Positions 53,962-64,000 of a DNA stretch of 64,000 nucleotides are shown here, piece by piece. Location of the stretch: contig JAETXT010000005.1 of assembly GCA_019188255.1 (NCBI GenBank), positions 3,534,001-3,598,000 of the forward strand, read 5' to 3'. The notes beneath the pieces are model-generated. The model was not told the origin of the DNA. It saw nothing but the letters and a program-made list of their open reading frames with translations, and made no database searches. This stretch comes from Verticillium longisporum. Its lineage: Eukaryota > Ascomycota > Sordariomycetes > Glomerellales > Plectosphaerellaceae. Numbering within the stretch: the first letter of the stretch is position 1; each line of letters starts with the position of its first letter. The position numbers and the translations under genes were made by a program.

Positions 53962-56148
53962 ATGAACTCCCTACCCGAACAACCACGGCCGCGCGACAAC
54001 GACCAAATGGATTGCGGAGACGAGAACCTTCGTGAGAGAGCCTCGTCCGCTATTCCGACTGATCGCGACTGCCATGACGAATCAGACTGCGACCGCAGCC
54101 GAAACCCCGACTTTGACGCTGTTCCTTCCTCGCCCCTCTCTGAATTGGCCAAGACGCCACCGCTCTTCTCCTCTCCCCTGGCCGTTCACGATCCCGCCGA
54201 CCGCTATCCGTCCCCTTCCATGACTTCCCTCTCCTCCTCTTCCGCCCTGGCCTCTGGCTGCCAATCACCCTTGCGAGCCGACATGCCGCTGGCCTCCGAC
54301 ACAATCAACGTCAGCAGTTTCGCCGAAATGGCCACGTCGGCGCCATCCGAGCGCCCTCGCAAGAGACGCAAGATTGCCGCCCCCAAGGAGCGCATCACCG
54401 AATATCTCGACTTTGACAAAGTCCGCGACAACGGCTTTGACGCCGAGAGCGACAGAAAACTCGATCGCCTTGTCGACACCCTGAGGTACCAGAAAAAGAT
54501 TGTCGTCATCGCTGGTGCCGGTATTTCCGTCTCCGCTGGCGTTCCCGACTTCCGGTCAAAACAAGGCCTCTTTGCGACACTGCCCAACGAGCACAAGATG
54601 AAGGGCTCCGGAAAGCACCTCTTCGACGCATCAGTGTACAAGCATGACGAGACGACGGAGAAGTTCCACAAGATGGTGTGCGACCTGGCCACGATGGTCA
54701 AGTCGGCCAAGCCCACGAAATTCCACCACCTGCTGGCCTCCCTTGCTGCCGAGGGCCGCCTTATGCGACTTTACACCCAAAACGTCGACTGTGTCGATAC
54801 GAACATGCCCCCGTTGAAGACGACTGTACCTCTGAACCGCAAGGGGCCATGGCCCAAGACCATCCAGCTGCATGGAAGCGTCGAGCACATGAACTGCTCA
54901 AAATGCGGACAGATCACCCCGCTGAACACTGAGCTTTTCGTTGGGCACGAGGCTCCACTTTGCGCAGAGTGTACTGAGATGGACGCCGTCAGAACCATCC
55001 ACGGCGGAAAGCGAAGTCACGGAATCGGTCGCCTCCGCCCCAGAATGGTGCTCTACAACGAATACAACCCGGATGAGGAGGCAATCGGCAACGTCTCGAG
55101 TTCTGACTTGAAGGGCCGACCAGATGCTGTCATCGTCGTCGGCACCAGCCTCAAAATCCCCGGTGTGAGACGCCTCGTCAAGGAGCTCTGCCAGGCTACT
55201 CGGAACAAGCGCGGCGGCTTTACTGCCTGGATCAATCTTGACTCGGAGCCCCAACACAACGATTTCAAGGACTGCTGGGACCTCGTTGTGCGCGGAAAAT
55301 CCGATGACGTCGCCCACTTTGCCCAACTACCACCCTACGATGTGCCCAGCGCGGAACCAAGCGATATTCTCAACGAAGAAGACAACAAGGTACGCGAGCA
55401 GTGGCTGCAGCGGGATAAGGTTGAAGTCCAGCTTTCGCAGTCATCTCACAGCCCAGCTCTGCCAAAGCCGGAGTTTGAGGCTCTCACCGTGACTCAAGCC
55501 AACGCCACCAAGGTTCAGGGCATTCCCACGCCCAGCACCAGCCCTCGCTTGCTACCCACACTGCCGGGCAACAAGGCCGGAAAGTCGAGACAGAGCAAGC
55601 TTGCGTTTGGTGCCACGCCAGTCGCAAGCTCCGACAGCGAGGCACCATCAAAAAAGCGCAAGAGAGCGCCGGCGAAGAAGTCTGGGAAGCAGGCGAAGAA
55701 GGCGGCCGAGCCTCCTAAGAACGCAGTCACGCAGACTTTCCGTGCTGTCAAGAACCGAGCCCTTGTTACGCCCGTCCAGGCAAAACCTGAAAAAAACATC
55801 AAGCAGGAGGTCACGAATGAACTGCCTACCTTGCGACCACAGCAGCCCTCGTCCCGCAGCCCTGTTGCGTATACGGCGCAGAAGTCTTCGGGAAAAAACG
55901 AGGCCGACTCCCTCATGTCCTCACCGTTGCTCCCTGCCCTGATTGACACGCAGTGCGACCTGGCTGCCCTACCGACTACGCCGGCTCACACGCAGCGAGG
56001 CACTTCTCCGTTGGACGGCCGGTCGTCGCCTTGTATCGGCGTCTCTACCGATAGCTGCCTGGGCAGCATTGTGGCAGCCGCCTCTGAGGGCCCGCGCATC
56101 ATATCCCCATCATCGAAACCTCGTGGAATGGAGGGACTTATCAATTAG
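53962..56148 (+). CDS. Sirtuin NAD-dependent deacetylase, Hst3/Hst4 type
   Basis: Nuclear class I sirtuin; Hst3/Hst4 members remove acetyl from histone H3 Lys56 and guard genome stability, and the Aspergillus counterpart influences secondary metabolism. Intronless, 728 residues from ATG 53962; the frame extends upstream to Met 53860, but that stretch looks like leader. Catalytic core: KIVVIAGAGISVSAGVPDFR (about 177-196, NAD-binding GAGxS and PDFR), LYTQNVDCVDTNM (about 270), the catalytic His in TIQLHGSVEHMNCSKCG (about 303), zinc ligands in CSKCG and CAECTE, LRPRMVLYNEYNPDE, and VVGTSLKIPGVRRLVKEL. The segment PLKTTVPLNRKGPWPKT between QNVD and the His is the insertion characteristic of the Hst3/4 branch. 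The long C-terminal tail has basic clusters (SKKRKRAPAKKSGKQAKKAA), probably a nuclear localisation signal. Frame intact. Confidence 0.92.
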   Translation: MNSLPEQPRPRDNDQMDCGDENLRERASSAIPTDRDCHDESDCDRSRNPDFDAVPSSPLSELAKTPPLFSSPLAVHDPADRYPSPSMTSLSSSSALASGCQSPLRADMPLASDTINVSSFAEMATSAPSERPRKRRKIAAPKERITEYLDFDKVRDNGFDAESDRKLDRLVDTLRYQKKIVVIAGAGISVSAGVPDFRSKQGLFATLPNEHKMKGSGKHLFDASVYKHDETTEKFHKMVCDLATMVKSAKPTKFHHLLASLAAEGRLMRLYTQNVDCVDTNMPPLKTTVPLNRKGPWPKTIQLHGSVEHMNCSKCGQITPLNTELFVGHEAPLCAECTEMDAVRTIHGGKRSHGIGRLRPRMVLYNEYNPDEEAIGNVSSSDLKGRPDAVIVVGTSLKIPGVRRLVKELCQATRNKRGGFTAWINLDSEPQHNDFKDCWDLVVRGKSDDVAHFAQLPPYDVPSAEPSDILNEEDNKVREQWLQRDKVEVQLSQSSHSPALPKPEFEALTVTQANATKVQGIPTPSTSPRLLPTLPGNKAGKSRQSKLAFGATPVASSDSEAPSKKRKRAPAKKSGKQAKKAAEPPKNAVTQTFRAVKNRALVTPVQAKPEKNIKQEVTNELPTLRPQQPSSRSPVAYTAQKSSGKNEADSLMSSPLLPALIDTQCDLAALPTTPAHTQRGTSPLDGRSSPCIGVSTDSCLGSIVAAASEGPRIISPSSKPRGMEGLIN

Positions 56149-57622
56149 AGCCAGATGACATGATGAGACGAGAAGCACTCTGAAGGATCGACGACTCCAT
56201 GTTGGGAGCACGAAAGGCGTTCTGGCAGGCTTACAATGCCAGGTGGGGGCTGTACATTGTAACTCTTACGCATCACAAACAGTACCGGTCGGTGTACCTT
56301 TTTTCAATGGTGTTGGAGGAAGCCTGCTCGAAAGGCTCGGATGGAAGCCTTGTCTTCATGACTACAGGGAGCCTCTCTGCAAGGCAACGAAAGGATGGTT
56401 GCGACACGCATTCCTCACCAACTGGCGGGCGTTGGCTGCCCTCGCCAGAGAGAGGACAAATGCCAGGAGCATAGAGGCTGGCGTACGGAGTTTCATGTTT
56501 AGAAAACACCTACCTGCCTGATCCGAACCATGGTGTTTGGATCGGTTATTTAATACCCTCGATGAATGGCACACAACATCACACATCTGACGTGAGCTGA
56601 CTGACATGTGCCCAATCTTTGTTCTTTGCTTGAGACGCTCACTCCCAAGCATGATAAGGTACCCTCCCGACGAGACCCTCCTTTCGGCGTCACAGGTTCA
56701 CGTCGGCGGGGGCCAAGAGTGCTTAAAGGGCACTGTGTGCCGTCGTCACCTGGCAGACCTGGCCGGCGACTCACTCTCGCAGCAGAGGGGGCAAACTCAT
56801 TTCAAGGCCCATAAACAGCACTTTCAGGGCACGGCATAGCACGCTATACAACGAGCGAGCAACCAGCCAGAGGAAAGCAAAAAGGGCACCCCACGCAGAA
56901 AGGCAACCGGGTCAATTGGGTATCCCCGCCTCGCAAGGCACCAAGTACTACCTACCCTCTGTCTGTCTGTCTGCTCACTGTCTAGGGAACACCCGCCAGC
57001 CTCCCTCCCTTCCCTGCCCACCGCACACGTGACATGTGCCTTGCATCAAGGAGGAAAACAAAACGCCGTTTCAAACCCACCCCAATCTGATGAGATGCAC
57101 GAATCTTGAGCTTTTTCCGAACCTGTCCCTCATTCTGCAAAAGTCTTTCTGTACACGAATGGCCAACACTAAAGAAGAAGAAAAAGAGTCCTCTCGTGAC
57201 ATTCCGCCTCTCGCACGCGGCCTTACAGGGGACCAGCGGCAATGGGCCCATCGCATTCATCAGCCGAGCGAGCGAGGCGAAGAGGGCAAGGCTACAATGT
57301 CATGTGACATCCAACCCGTCCCCCTAAGCCTTCCCGCCCTTCCGCTCGCCCCCGTCGAATCGCCCAGTACGCCATGCAGTTGCGCGCGCAAATAACCGGC
57401 TCAGTGGCCGCATCTTGATGCTTGATCCCGGCTTGTAGTTTATCGTGATTTTTGGCCCTCTGAACAAAATGTACCATCCCCTTCCTTCCGGAACGCCTTG
57501 CCATGCATGCATGCCACACACAATATCGTTGAAATGTAGAAGAAGAAAAAAAATACACCAATAGTCGTCATGATTCAGTGTCAAGGGTATCCCGGACTTT
57601 GATGCGCCACAGTCGCCTGCAT
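56149..57622. other. Convergent spacer between the sirtuin and CHD1 genes
   Basis: Holds both 3' ends. Short ORFs only. No repeat beyond a small CTGT run near 56961. Confidence 0.55.
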
Positions 57623-60600
57623 CTAAGAGGTAGCGGCTGTGCCGTTGGAGTTCTGCGCCTTCTTCTTCGCGTCCGACTGTTCCCGGTCGCGGATGGTCCT
57701 GTACAGGAAGCTAAGTCTGTCCGCGGTCACGGGGTTGCTGGTGCTGTCAACAGGCCACAACGTAGCCAAGAATTCCCTGCACCATTAAGTCAGCGTTGTT
57801 TGTGTTGCGGATGAAGCAAGATATGCGTACCAGAAGCGATTTTTCAGGGGCTTGTCCGATTCTCGGACAAATTCGCGATCAAGAAAGCTGCCAATCACAA
57901 CCAGCTCCGACCCGAAGATCCTCGCACGCTCCTTGCTAGACTTGACCTTATCCTTTGTCGTGCCGAGAATGATCTCAAAGTTCTCCCGCACAGGTTTGAG
58001 TAGATACCAAAGCATCGCATCGGGGTCCTTTTCTCTTTCTTCGCGGCTGTCGCCCATGAGGCGAAGATCTGCGAGGCGTGCAAGAGCCTGGTTTCTACGC
58101 TCGCGATCCTCGTCATGAGCCTGACTGTTGTCATGCGAGCGGCGTCGATCATCTTTATGCCGGGACTCCTCGGGCCTGCGATGCTTACGATCACTGTCTT
58201 CTTCTCGGTGGCGTCTCTTTTCGGGGCGTGGAGATTTTCGGTCGTCTACGTGACCCTTCGACCGACGACTGTCATCAGTACGTCGGTGTTTCGGAATGCG
58301 TCCCTCATCGTGTCCCGAGTGCTTCCTCTTGGACTCGGGACGTGGCGTTCCGCGGTCATCCACATTGCTCCGTGACCTGTGATGATCACGTTCTCGTTCC
58401 CGATCCCGGTGGCTGCTGTTCTTCTTGCTCAGGTGAGGAGCAGGTGATGCAGCCGCACTACCGAGTTCACCGCGTCGGCCCCCATTAAGGTGCTTCTTGT
58501 TGTTCCTGTGGTGATTCTCCACAGCCTTCAGTGTGGCAGCGTCGGTGGAATGCTTCGACTGCAAGACAGATAGAAGGTATTCAGAACGACGGACCAGATG
58601 GACCGCGCCTGGAGAGTTGATACTTTTCTCGCTGGCCTTGTTGCGCTCCTCCTTTTTCTCAACACGATGCTCTTCCAGGAAGAACTTGTCTTGCAGATCC
58701 AAGCCAGCATCGTCGCGAATTTGCGTCCAGGCACCAAAGCCATACCGATCAATGCCGACCAGAAGCATGCCGTCTTCCCTAGCACCCCATTCACAACTGT
58801 AGTGGGCTGCCTTGGAGGCGTCCGGTAGACGAAAAGACTTGTCGTCGTTATTCTTGCGCAGGACTTGACGGAGGAGGCGCAGTTGCTTGGGCCGTTCAAT
58901 GGCTGTCTCGGCATTCATCTTGCGAACCTCTCCAAAGTCAATCAAGACTGCCTTCTTGTCCTTCTTTGTCAAAGACTTTCCGAGCTTCCGTTCATCTTCC
59001 TCAAGCCTCGAGTAGTTGTCATCCAGAGCTTGACCGCAGACCTTGGTAAAGTCATCGATGATGGAACTCAGGAACTCCCTGTCTCGTTCCGTCAGGCGAG
59101 CTTCATGGACAATCTCATCACCACGGTCTTCCATGGCTCCGTAACGATAGAATGCCTTGAGAAGGTTGCGGGTCTCCTTCTCGTTCAAAGGACGTCTGGG
59201 ATCGGACAGTAGAGCCCTCTGCTCCTCGGCCTCTTGCCGTTGCTGTTCTTCCCTCTGCCGCTTCTTGGCGACGCGGTCAGCTCTGTCATTTTCATTGTGG
59301 CGGTTCTTTACGGCGGCTCGGCGTGGTGCGCTCTCGGCGGCGACCTTGGCGAGATAAGCTTCGTGACGGCGCTTCTCCTCCTCAGCCTTGATGTTCTCAA
59401 GCTCCTCGACAGGGATGATCTGGTCCCAATCAAGAGCCAGATCGTCGACCTTGACGTCGGTGTACTGCATAAAGTTGTCCCAATCGATACCACCACTGCT
59501 AAGGTTCATCTTGTCATCGACCTTTGTCTTGGTAACTTCAGCATTTTCCAAGATGGAGTCAATATCCAGTTGTTCAAGACGCTCCTGGTTACCAGTTTGC
59601 TCGAACATTTTTTGCGAGCGCATCTTGAGAATCCACTGGATGTCATCGGCCGAGCTGGGACCATCCATCTTCAAGCCCTTCTTGCTGAACTCATCGCGGA
59701 AGGCCTTGCCTTCATCAGTGACACCGGCCTGGATAGTGAGATACTCAAGAAGAAGCTTGTTGCGTGCCCGTTCAAGCACCTCCTCCTCAACGGTTTCCTT
59801 GGAAACGAGACGGTAAATGCTGACCGGCTTCTTCTGGCCAATACGATGCGCGCGGCCCATGGCTTGCAGATCAGCCTGCGGGTTCCAGTCCGAGTCAAAG
59901 ATAACGACAGTGTCGGCGGTCATAAGGTTGATGCCCAGGCCGCCAGCACGCGTAGAAAGAAGGAAACAGAAGTCGTCACTTCCCTCGGCATTGAAATGGT
60001 TGATCGCCATACGACGAGGACCAGCCGCAATTGTACCATCCAGACGCTGGAACTTGTAGCCTCTCAAGGCAAGATAATCACCGAGAATATCAAGCATCTT
60101 CACCATCTGACTGAAAATGAGGACTCGGTGGCCATCCTTCTTCAGTTTTGTCAAGAGCTGATCGAGCAGCATCATTTTTCCACTACTCGCAATGAGACCT
60201 TTGACTTGGTCCTCTCGACGAGTGCTGCCTGCGAGAACCCTGTCCTCGGCTCCGCCAAACATGTAAGGATGGTTACTGACTTTCTTCAGTTCCATCATGA
60301 TGTTCAGAAGCGAATTCTTCTGACCGGTAGCGTCGGACAAGGCGGCGTAATTCCGGGTCAAGATGTTCTTGTAGTATTCCAGTTGCACGTCAGAGAGTTC
60401 GACGCGGATGATCTTCTCCGTCTTTGGCGGAAGGTCAGACTCCACAGTCTCTTTTGTACGACGAAGAATATACGGGGCGATCGATGTGTGTAGGTCCTGC
60501 AGCTTTTCCTGGGTATCAGCACCGGTGAGAGTCTCGAGCTCTTCATCGATGATGACTTTGCCCGGGTTCAAGAAGTCCATCAAAGCAGAAAGCTCGGCGA

Positions 60601-62630
60601 GGATGTTCTGGATCGGGGTACCGGTAATCATGATCTTGCCGGGAACGCCGAAGCTAACCAGCTTGGCATATAGCTGAGACTCCTTGTTCTTCAGGCGGTG
60701 TGCTTCGTCGACCAGCAGAGCCTGCCACTTGATGGTCTGCAGGAATGACCAGTCATGCAGAATCATCTCGTACGAGGTGATGAGAGCGTTGAACTTGGGC
60801 TTCTTCGAGTTACCGTTGATCATTAGCTCATTCTCGCGGATAGTTTGGCGAGAGGCCTCGTTGCCGAGATAAACGACATAGTTCATGTCCGGAGACCAGT
60901 TGTCAAAGGTATCACCCCATGCTGGGATGACACTGAGGGAGCGACAATAAGGAAGGGACCTTCCTGTTCGCGGTCGTTGCGAAGCCAGCTCATAAATGAC
61001 ACGCTTTGAACCGTCTTTCCGAGACCCATTTCGTCGGCAAGAATGACATTATTCGCCCGCGTCCAGTTCAGACAGAGGAAGTTCAGACCACGGAGCTGGA
61101 AGGTCCGTAGCTCACCACCCTTGATGTAATCGGGTTGAGCTTCAAGCTTCGTCATTCTTGTACGCGTGTCTGGGTTGGTCTCGGTCCGATCTGACACCCA
61201 TTGGCGAGAGGATCGGTCAAGGAACTGATCGATCTTGTCCTGGAAGTCGGTGCTGATGGCTGAGGCAACTTCCCAGGTGCACTCATCATAGTAGCAGCCC
61301 TTCCACTTGACGAGATACTCTGTCTCCTCATCGCCGTCTCGAACAGCTACCACTCTATCCACCTTGGTGTAATCTTCGAGCGCTTCTTCAACACGCTCTC
61401 GATCCAGGAAGAATTGCTCTTTGGTCTCAGGCGGGATGTCGAATCCGAATCGGATGAAGAGCTCATGATCAACGACAACTCTAAAGTAGTTCTCGAGCTT
61501 CCGGTAGCCTCGCACGTCGCGCAGTGTTTGGGCAGTCTCCCAGGTGTCGTGGAGGTGAGACTTGCCCTGCCACTTGATGTAGTATTCGAAGTCTTGCCGT
61601 GTCGACTCGAAGCTCAGCTCGAGGCCATCTTTTAGACGATGACGCAAGACTTTGTCAATGTATGGCGAGTTATCCGCTTCGGGGGCGTAGTACTGAGCGT
61701 CCTGTGCGGCCTCGTCTTCTTCGTCTTCGAAGTCGCTCTCTTCGTAGCCGCCTTGTTGCACGGTCTGGGCAGCGCGCCGACTGGACCACCTCTTCTCGGC
61801 CAACAGTGAGGATGGTTGTGCCTCGCGCTGGCGGCGGGCTTTCTTTTGCAGAGTTTTCGCTCGAGCGCCACCGTAGTTGTCCGAGTCTGAATCGTCGGCT
61901 GATGCCTGTCGAATAGGGGTGTTGACTTTCGAGGCTGGAGGGCGGGCGGGCTGGTTAGCAAGGAAGAAGGTGGGAGTAGCTAGGCGAGATGGGAAGGCTT
62001 ACAGCGTTGTGATGTTTCCACACGTCGCCGTTTGACGTTTCTCCGATTGACAGGCACATCGGATTCCGAATCATCAGAATCGACCTGGTCCGATGTTAGC
62101 GACGATGCGAAGGATGAGTAGGCTAGCGACTTACGATCTTGCGCTGCTCCCTTGGTCGCGTCTGGCAGGGTATGTTAATCACGGCTTAATTGTGGCGAGT
62201 ATCAATTGGGAGGATCGTACACTTCTCCTCAGACCATACAACTCTGGATTGGCCTTGATGTAGAGATCTTCTTGAACTTCGACACCAGCCTTTCGTTTTG
62301 AAGGCCTTTGGGAGTCGTTGGAGCTAGACAACGCGTCGACAGCGCCGTCACTCTGTACATTGGGAAGATCGTCATCCATGTCGAAGTCGGCATCATCTGA
62401 CGCGTTGTTTTCATCGGCTGAAGGACTACTTTCGGCAAAGTCATGACCGCCATTCATGTACATGGTCGAGTCTTCGGCATCGGGCGAGGGCGACGGGGCG
62501 TCCGCCGCGTCATCTTGCTGATCGGAGGTCTCGCTAGGGCTTCGGCGGGGACTCGCGACGCGGGGGAGGCGGAGGAAATTCGAGGCGATCGATGCCCGTC
62601 CGAGGAGCCGTTCTGGAGAGGGCTAGACAT
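57623..62630 (-). CDS. CHD1: CHD1 ATP-dependent chromatin remodeller, interrupted by frameshifts
   Basis: Nuclear SNF2-family remodeller that spaces nucleosomes over transcribed genes. Proposed minus-strand exons are 62630-62221, 62161-62135 (27-nt microexon), 62084-62003, 61934-57831 and 57776-57623; restoring two single bases gives 1592 residues. Domains in order: acidic N-terminus (MSSPLQNGSSDG, later NPELYGLRRS|TRPREQRKI); two chromodomains (FEYYIKWQGKSHLHDTWET near 293, TEYLVKWKGCYYDECTWE near 384); helicase Walker A ILADEMGLGKTVQS near 475; DEAH box LLVDEAHRLKN near 580; helicase C with RLDGTIAAGPRRMAI and MGRAHRIGQKKPVSIYRLVS; a SANT/SLIDE-type DNA-binding region; a basic Arg/Ser/His-rich segment; and the C-terminal CHCT helical domain (AMLWYLLKPVRENFEIIL to FWEFLATLWPVD). 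Breaks: one base missing at the G3 run 60937-60939 between FLIVAP and SVIPAWGDT, and one in the N-terminal G runs 62547-62550 or 62562-62566. Confidence 0.9.
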
Positions 62631-64000
62631 GGTGGAGGTGTAAGTCGAGGCTGCCCGCTGAACAGAATAAGAGGTTAGCGAAGCTCCGACAAGGACGAGG
62701 ACCGGTAGAGTCTAGAAGCCGTTTCGTAAGGGACTCAGCGACTGGATTGACGGTCTTGGGACTGAGGAACATCCGGAAATGATGGAGTTATCATTCTCGT
62801 CGCATTCTTGGGGGGTCTTCGATGAAGGCGAGGCTGACAGACAGCGAGGCAGCAATTGACGTGACGGGCCATGTGTGAGGGGTTTCGCAAGCCCACGGCA
62901 GTATCCAGATCATCGAGAATCATCAGGCTCATCAATTTCCAGTAGAGCCGAAGTATCGCAAAGTTCTTTGGACGCGATGATGCGGTCGCGTACAGCCAGC
63001 TCCAAGGTCGATTCGGCGGGCTGGCGAGAATGGGGAATAGGCCTGGCCGGTAGGACAATGGGCAAGGGCAAGGCACTTACAAGTCATGAATTAGAGCCCC
63101 CAGGCAGCTTGAGGCGAGGAGGGGGTTCGGGAGGATGGTTCAAGGGTTGTGGCTGGTGTATGCCAGGGTAGTGAGGGATCGCGGTGGATGAAGACGTGAA
63201 TATCAAAATGTCAGGTATGGTGGAGGCTGGAAGAATTGGGTGGTGCACGGGTGAGTGTGGAGGTGTAGGTAGCGTAGTCGGACACCTTGGTGCTGGGAAG
63301 AGAAGAAAAGTGGGACCGGCCAGCGTGCCTGCCGTGGCCATACCGTGCTGGGAAGCGTAGCCCGAAGGCGCCAGGCTCAGCCCACGCTCGCTGGGGGAAA
63401 TGACGGCCTGAGGCAGTCATGGCTTTCCGGACAACGCGATTGAGTCGCTAGCCTGCAGCCAACAGTATCAACGGAGCCAAGGAGGTACCTCAGAAGTTTA
63501 TGACTTGAACGCAAAAGCCCGAGTCAAGTAGGTACCTAGATTGACTTGAGACGGCTTCTGCAGAGAATTTCTCTCTGGCCTGGGCCCTTCCCTGCGGCTT
63601 GGTATTTTTGAGCACATGTCTGTGTGCCTTGAATGGCTTTGTCCATACCCAATTAGTTGCGTCCACAAGAGAGTTTGATGTTAGTGATGCTCTCTAGGAG
63701 TTTACAAAGGGTCGGGCATTCGTCGCTTATTGATCCATTGTCCGCCAGGTGGCGTTGACGACATTGTGAAGTTATCATAGGGTCGCGGTCAGCCTCTTTC
63801 GGAACGCTTTGCTATTTTCAACAATTGGTACCTCCAGTATGCATCAGGCGTCATTGTTGCTCCCATAAAGACAAGCAACGGCATGCCATTATACCACCGA
63901 TGTTTCAAACGAGTAAGTGAGACTCGCAACGATGAAAGTATATTCTTACCGCAAAAAAAGCCATTTACTGGGTTCAGGAATTCCCTGGCGAACCGTTTCT
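62631..64000. other. CHD1 upstream region to window end
   Basis: Probable CHD1 promoter and leader nearest 62640. Two short GGTACCT copies (near 63484 and 63530). No gene or partial gene that I can support at the right edge. Confidence 0.5.

Noticed and set aside
57785..61803. Two separate genes, a chromodomain protein and a SNF2 helicase
   Set aside because: Sequence on either side of 60937 fits one CHD1 protein with only one base missing between FLIVAP and SVIPAWGD; the second ORF's Met is in the middle of the helicase core.
1..64000. A secondary-metabolite or other functional gene cluster
   Set aside because: No PKS, NRPS, terpene or P450 gene is present; the genes belong to unrelated housekeeping and regulatory families.

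Overview
This is a stretch of nuclear DNA from a filamentous ascomycete (Pezizomycotina, most likely Sordariomycetes; I cannot name the species). The evidence is short 48-130 nt introns with GT(A/G)NGT donors and CTRAC-like branch points, GC-rich third codon positions, pyrimidine-rich leaders, many small satellites, and a recurring TACCTAGGTA palindromic motif in the spacers. I find 15 protein-coding genes, no tRNA or rRNA gene, no recognisable transposon and no CRISPR array.

Layout. 1-8 kb: a sucrose/H+ symporter of the GPH family cut by the left edge (minus), histidine-biosynthesis HIS1 (plus), a small two-TM protein (plus) and a GNAT acetyltransferase (minus). 8-18 kb: about 10 kb with no gene I can support. 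18-21.4 kb: a Zn(II)2Cys6 regulator (plus) converging on a DUF202 membrane protein (minus). 21.4-35 kb: long spacers around a large C2H2 zinc-finger gene and a Flc/TRP-like (Neurospora 'spray' type) membrane protein. 36-43 kb: PP2A methylesterase PPE1 (plus) converging on an X-family DNA polymerase (POL4/lambda), then an ammonium permease (MEP). 43-47 kb: spacer. 47-57 kb: Mediator MED16 and ribulose-phosphate epimerase RPE1, divergent from a 0.6 kb spacer, then an Hst3/Hst4-type sirtuin. 57.6-62.6 kb: the CHD1 chromatin remodeller, convergent with the sirtuin.

The genes are mainly housekeeping or regulatory and do not form a pathway cluster. The strongest signal is sequence-level. Five conserved genes (HIS1, DUF202, FLC, MEP, CHD1) each need one or more bases added to restore the frame. 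Six of the seven breaks fit one missing base in a homopolymer, and the seventh fits two missing bases at a C run. The C2H2 gene also carries an in-frame TAA between its zinc fingers, and HIS1 lacks the segment expected to form its PRPP-binding loop, where a CT microsatellite sits instead. With six other genes clean, I read most of this as a consensus or assembly artefact; the C2H2 stop and the HIS1 gap are the two cases that could be biological. I did not find a convincing undescribed system.
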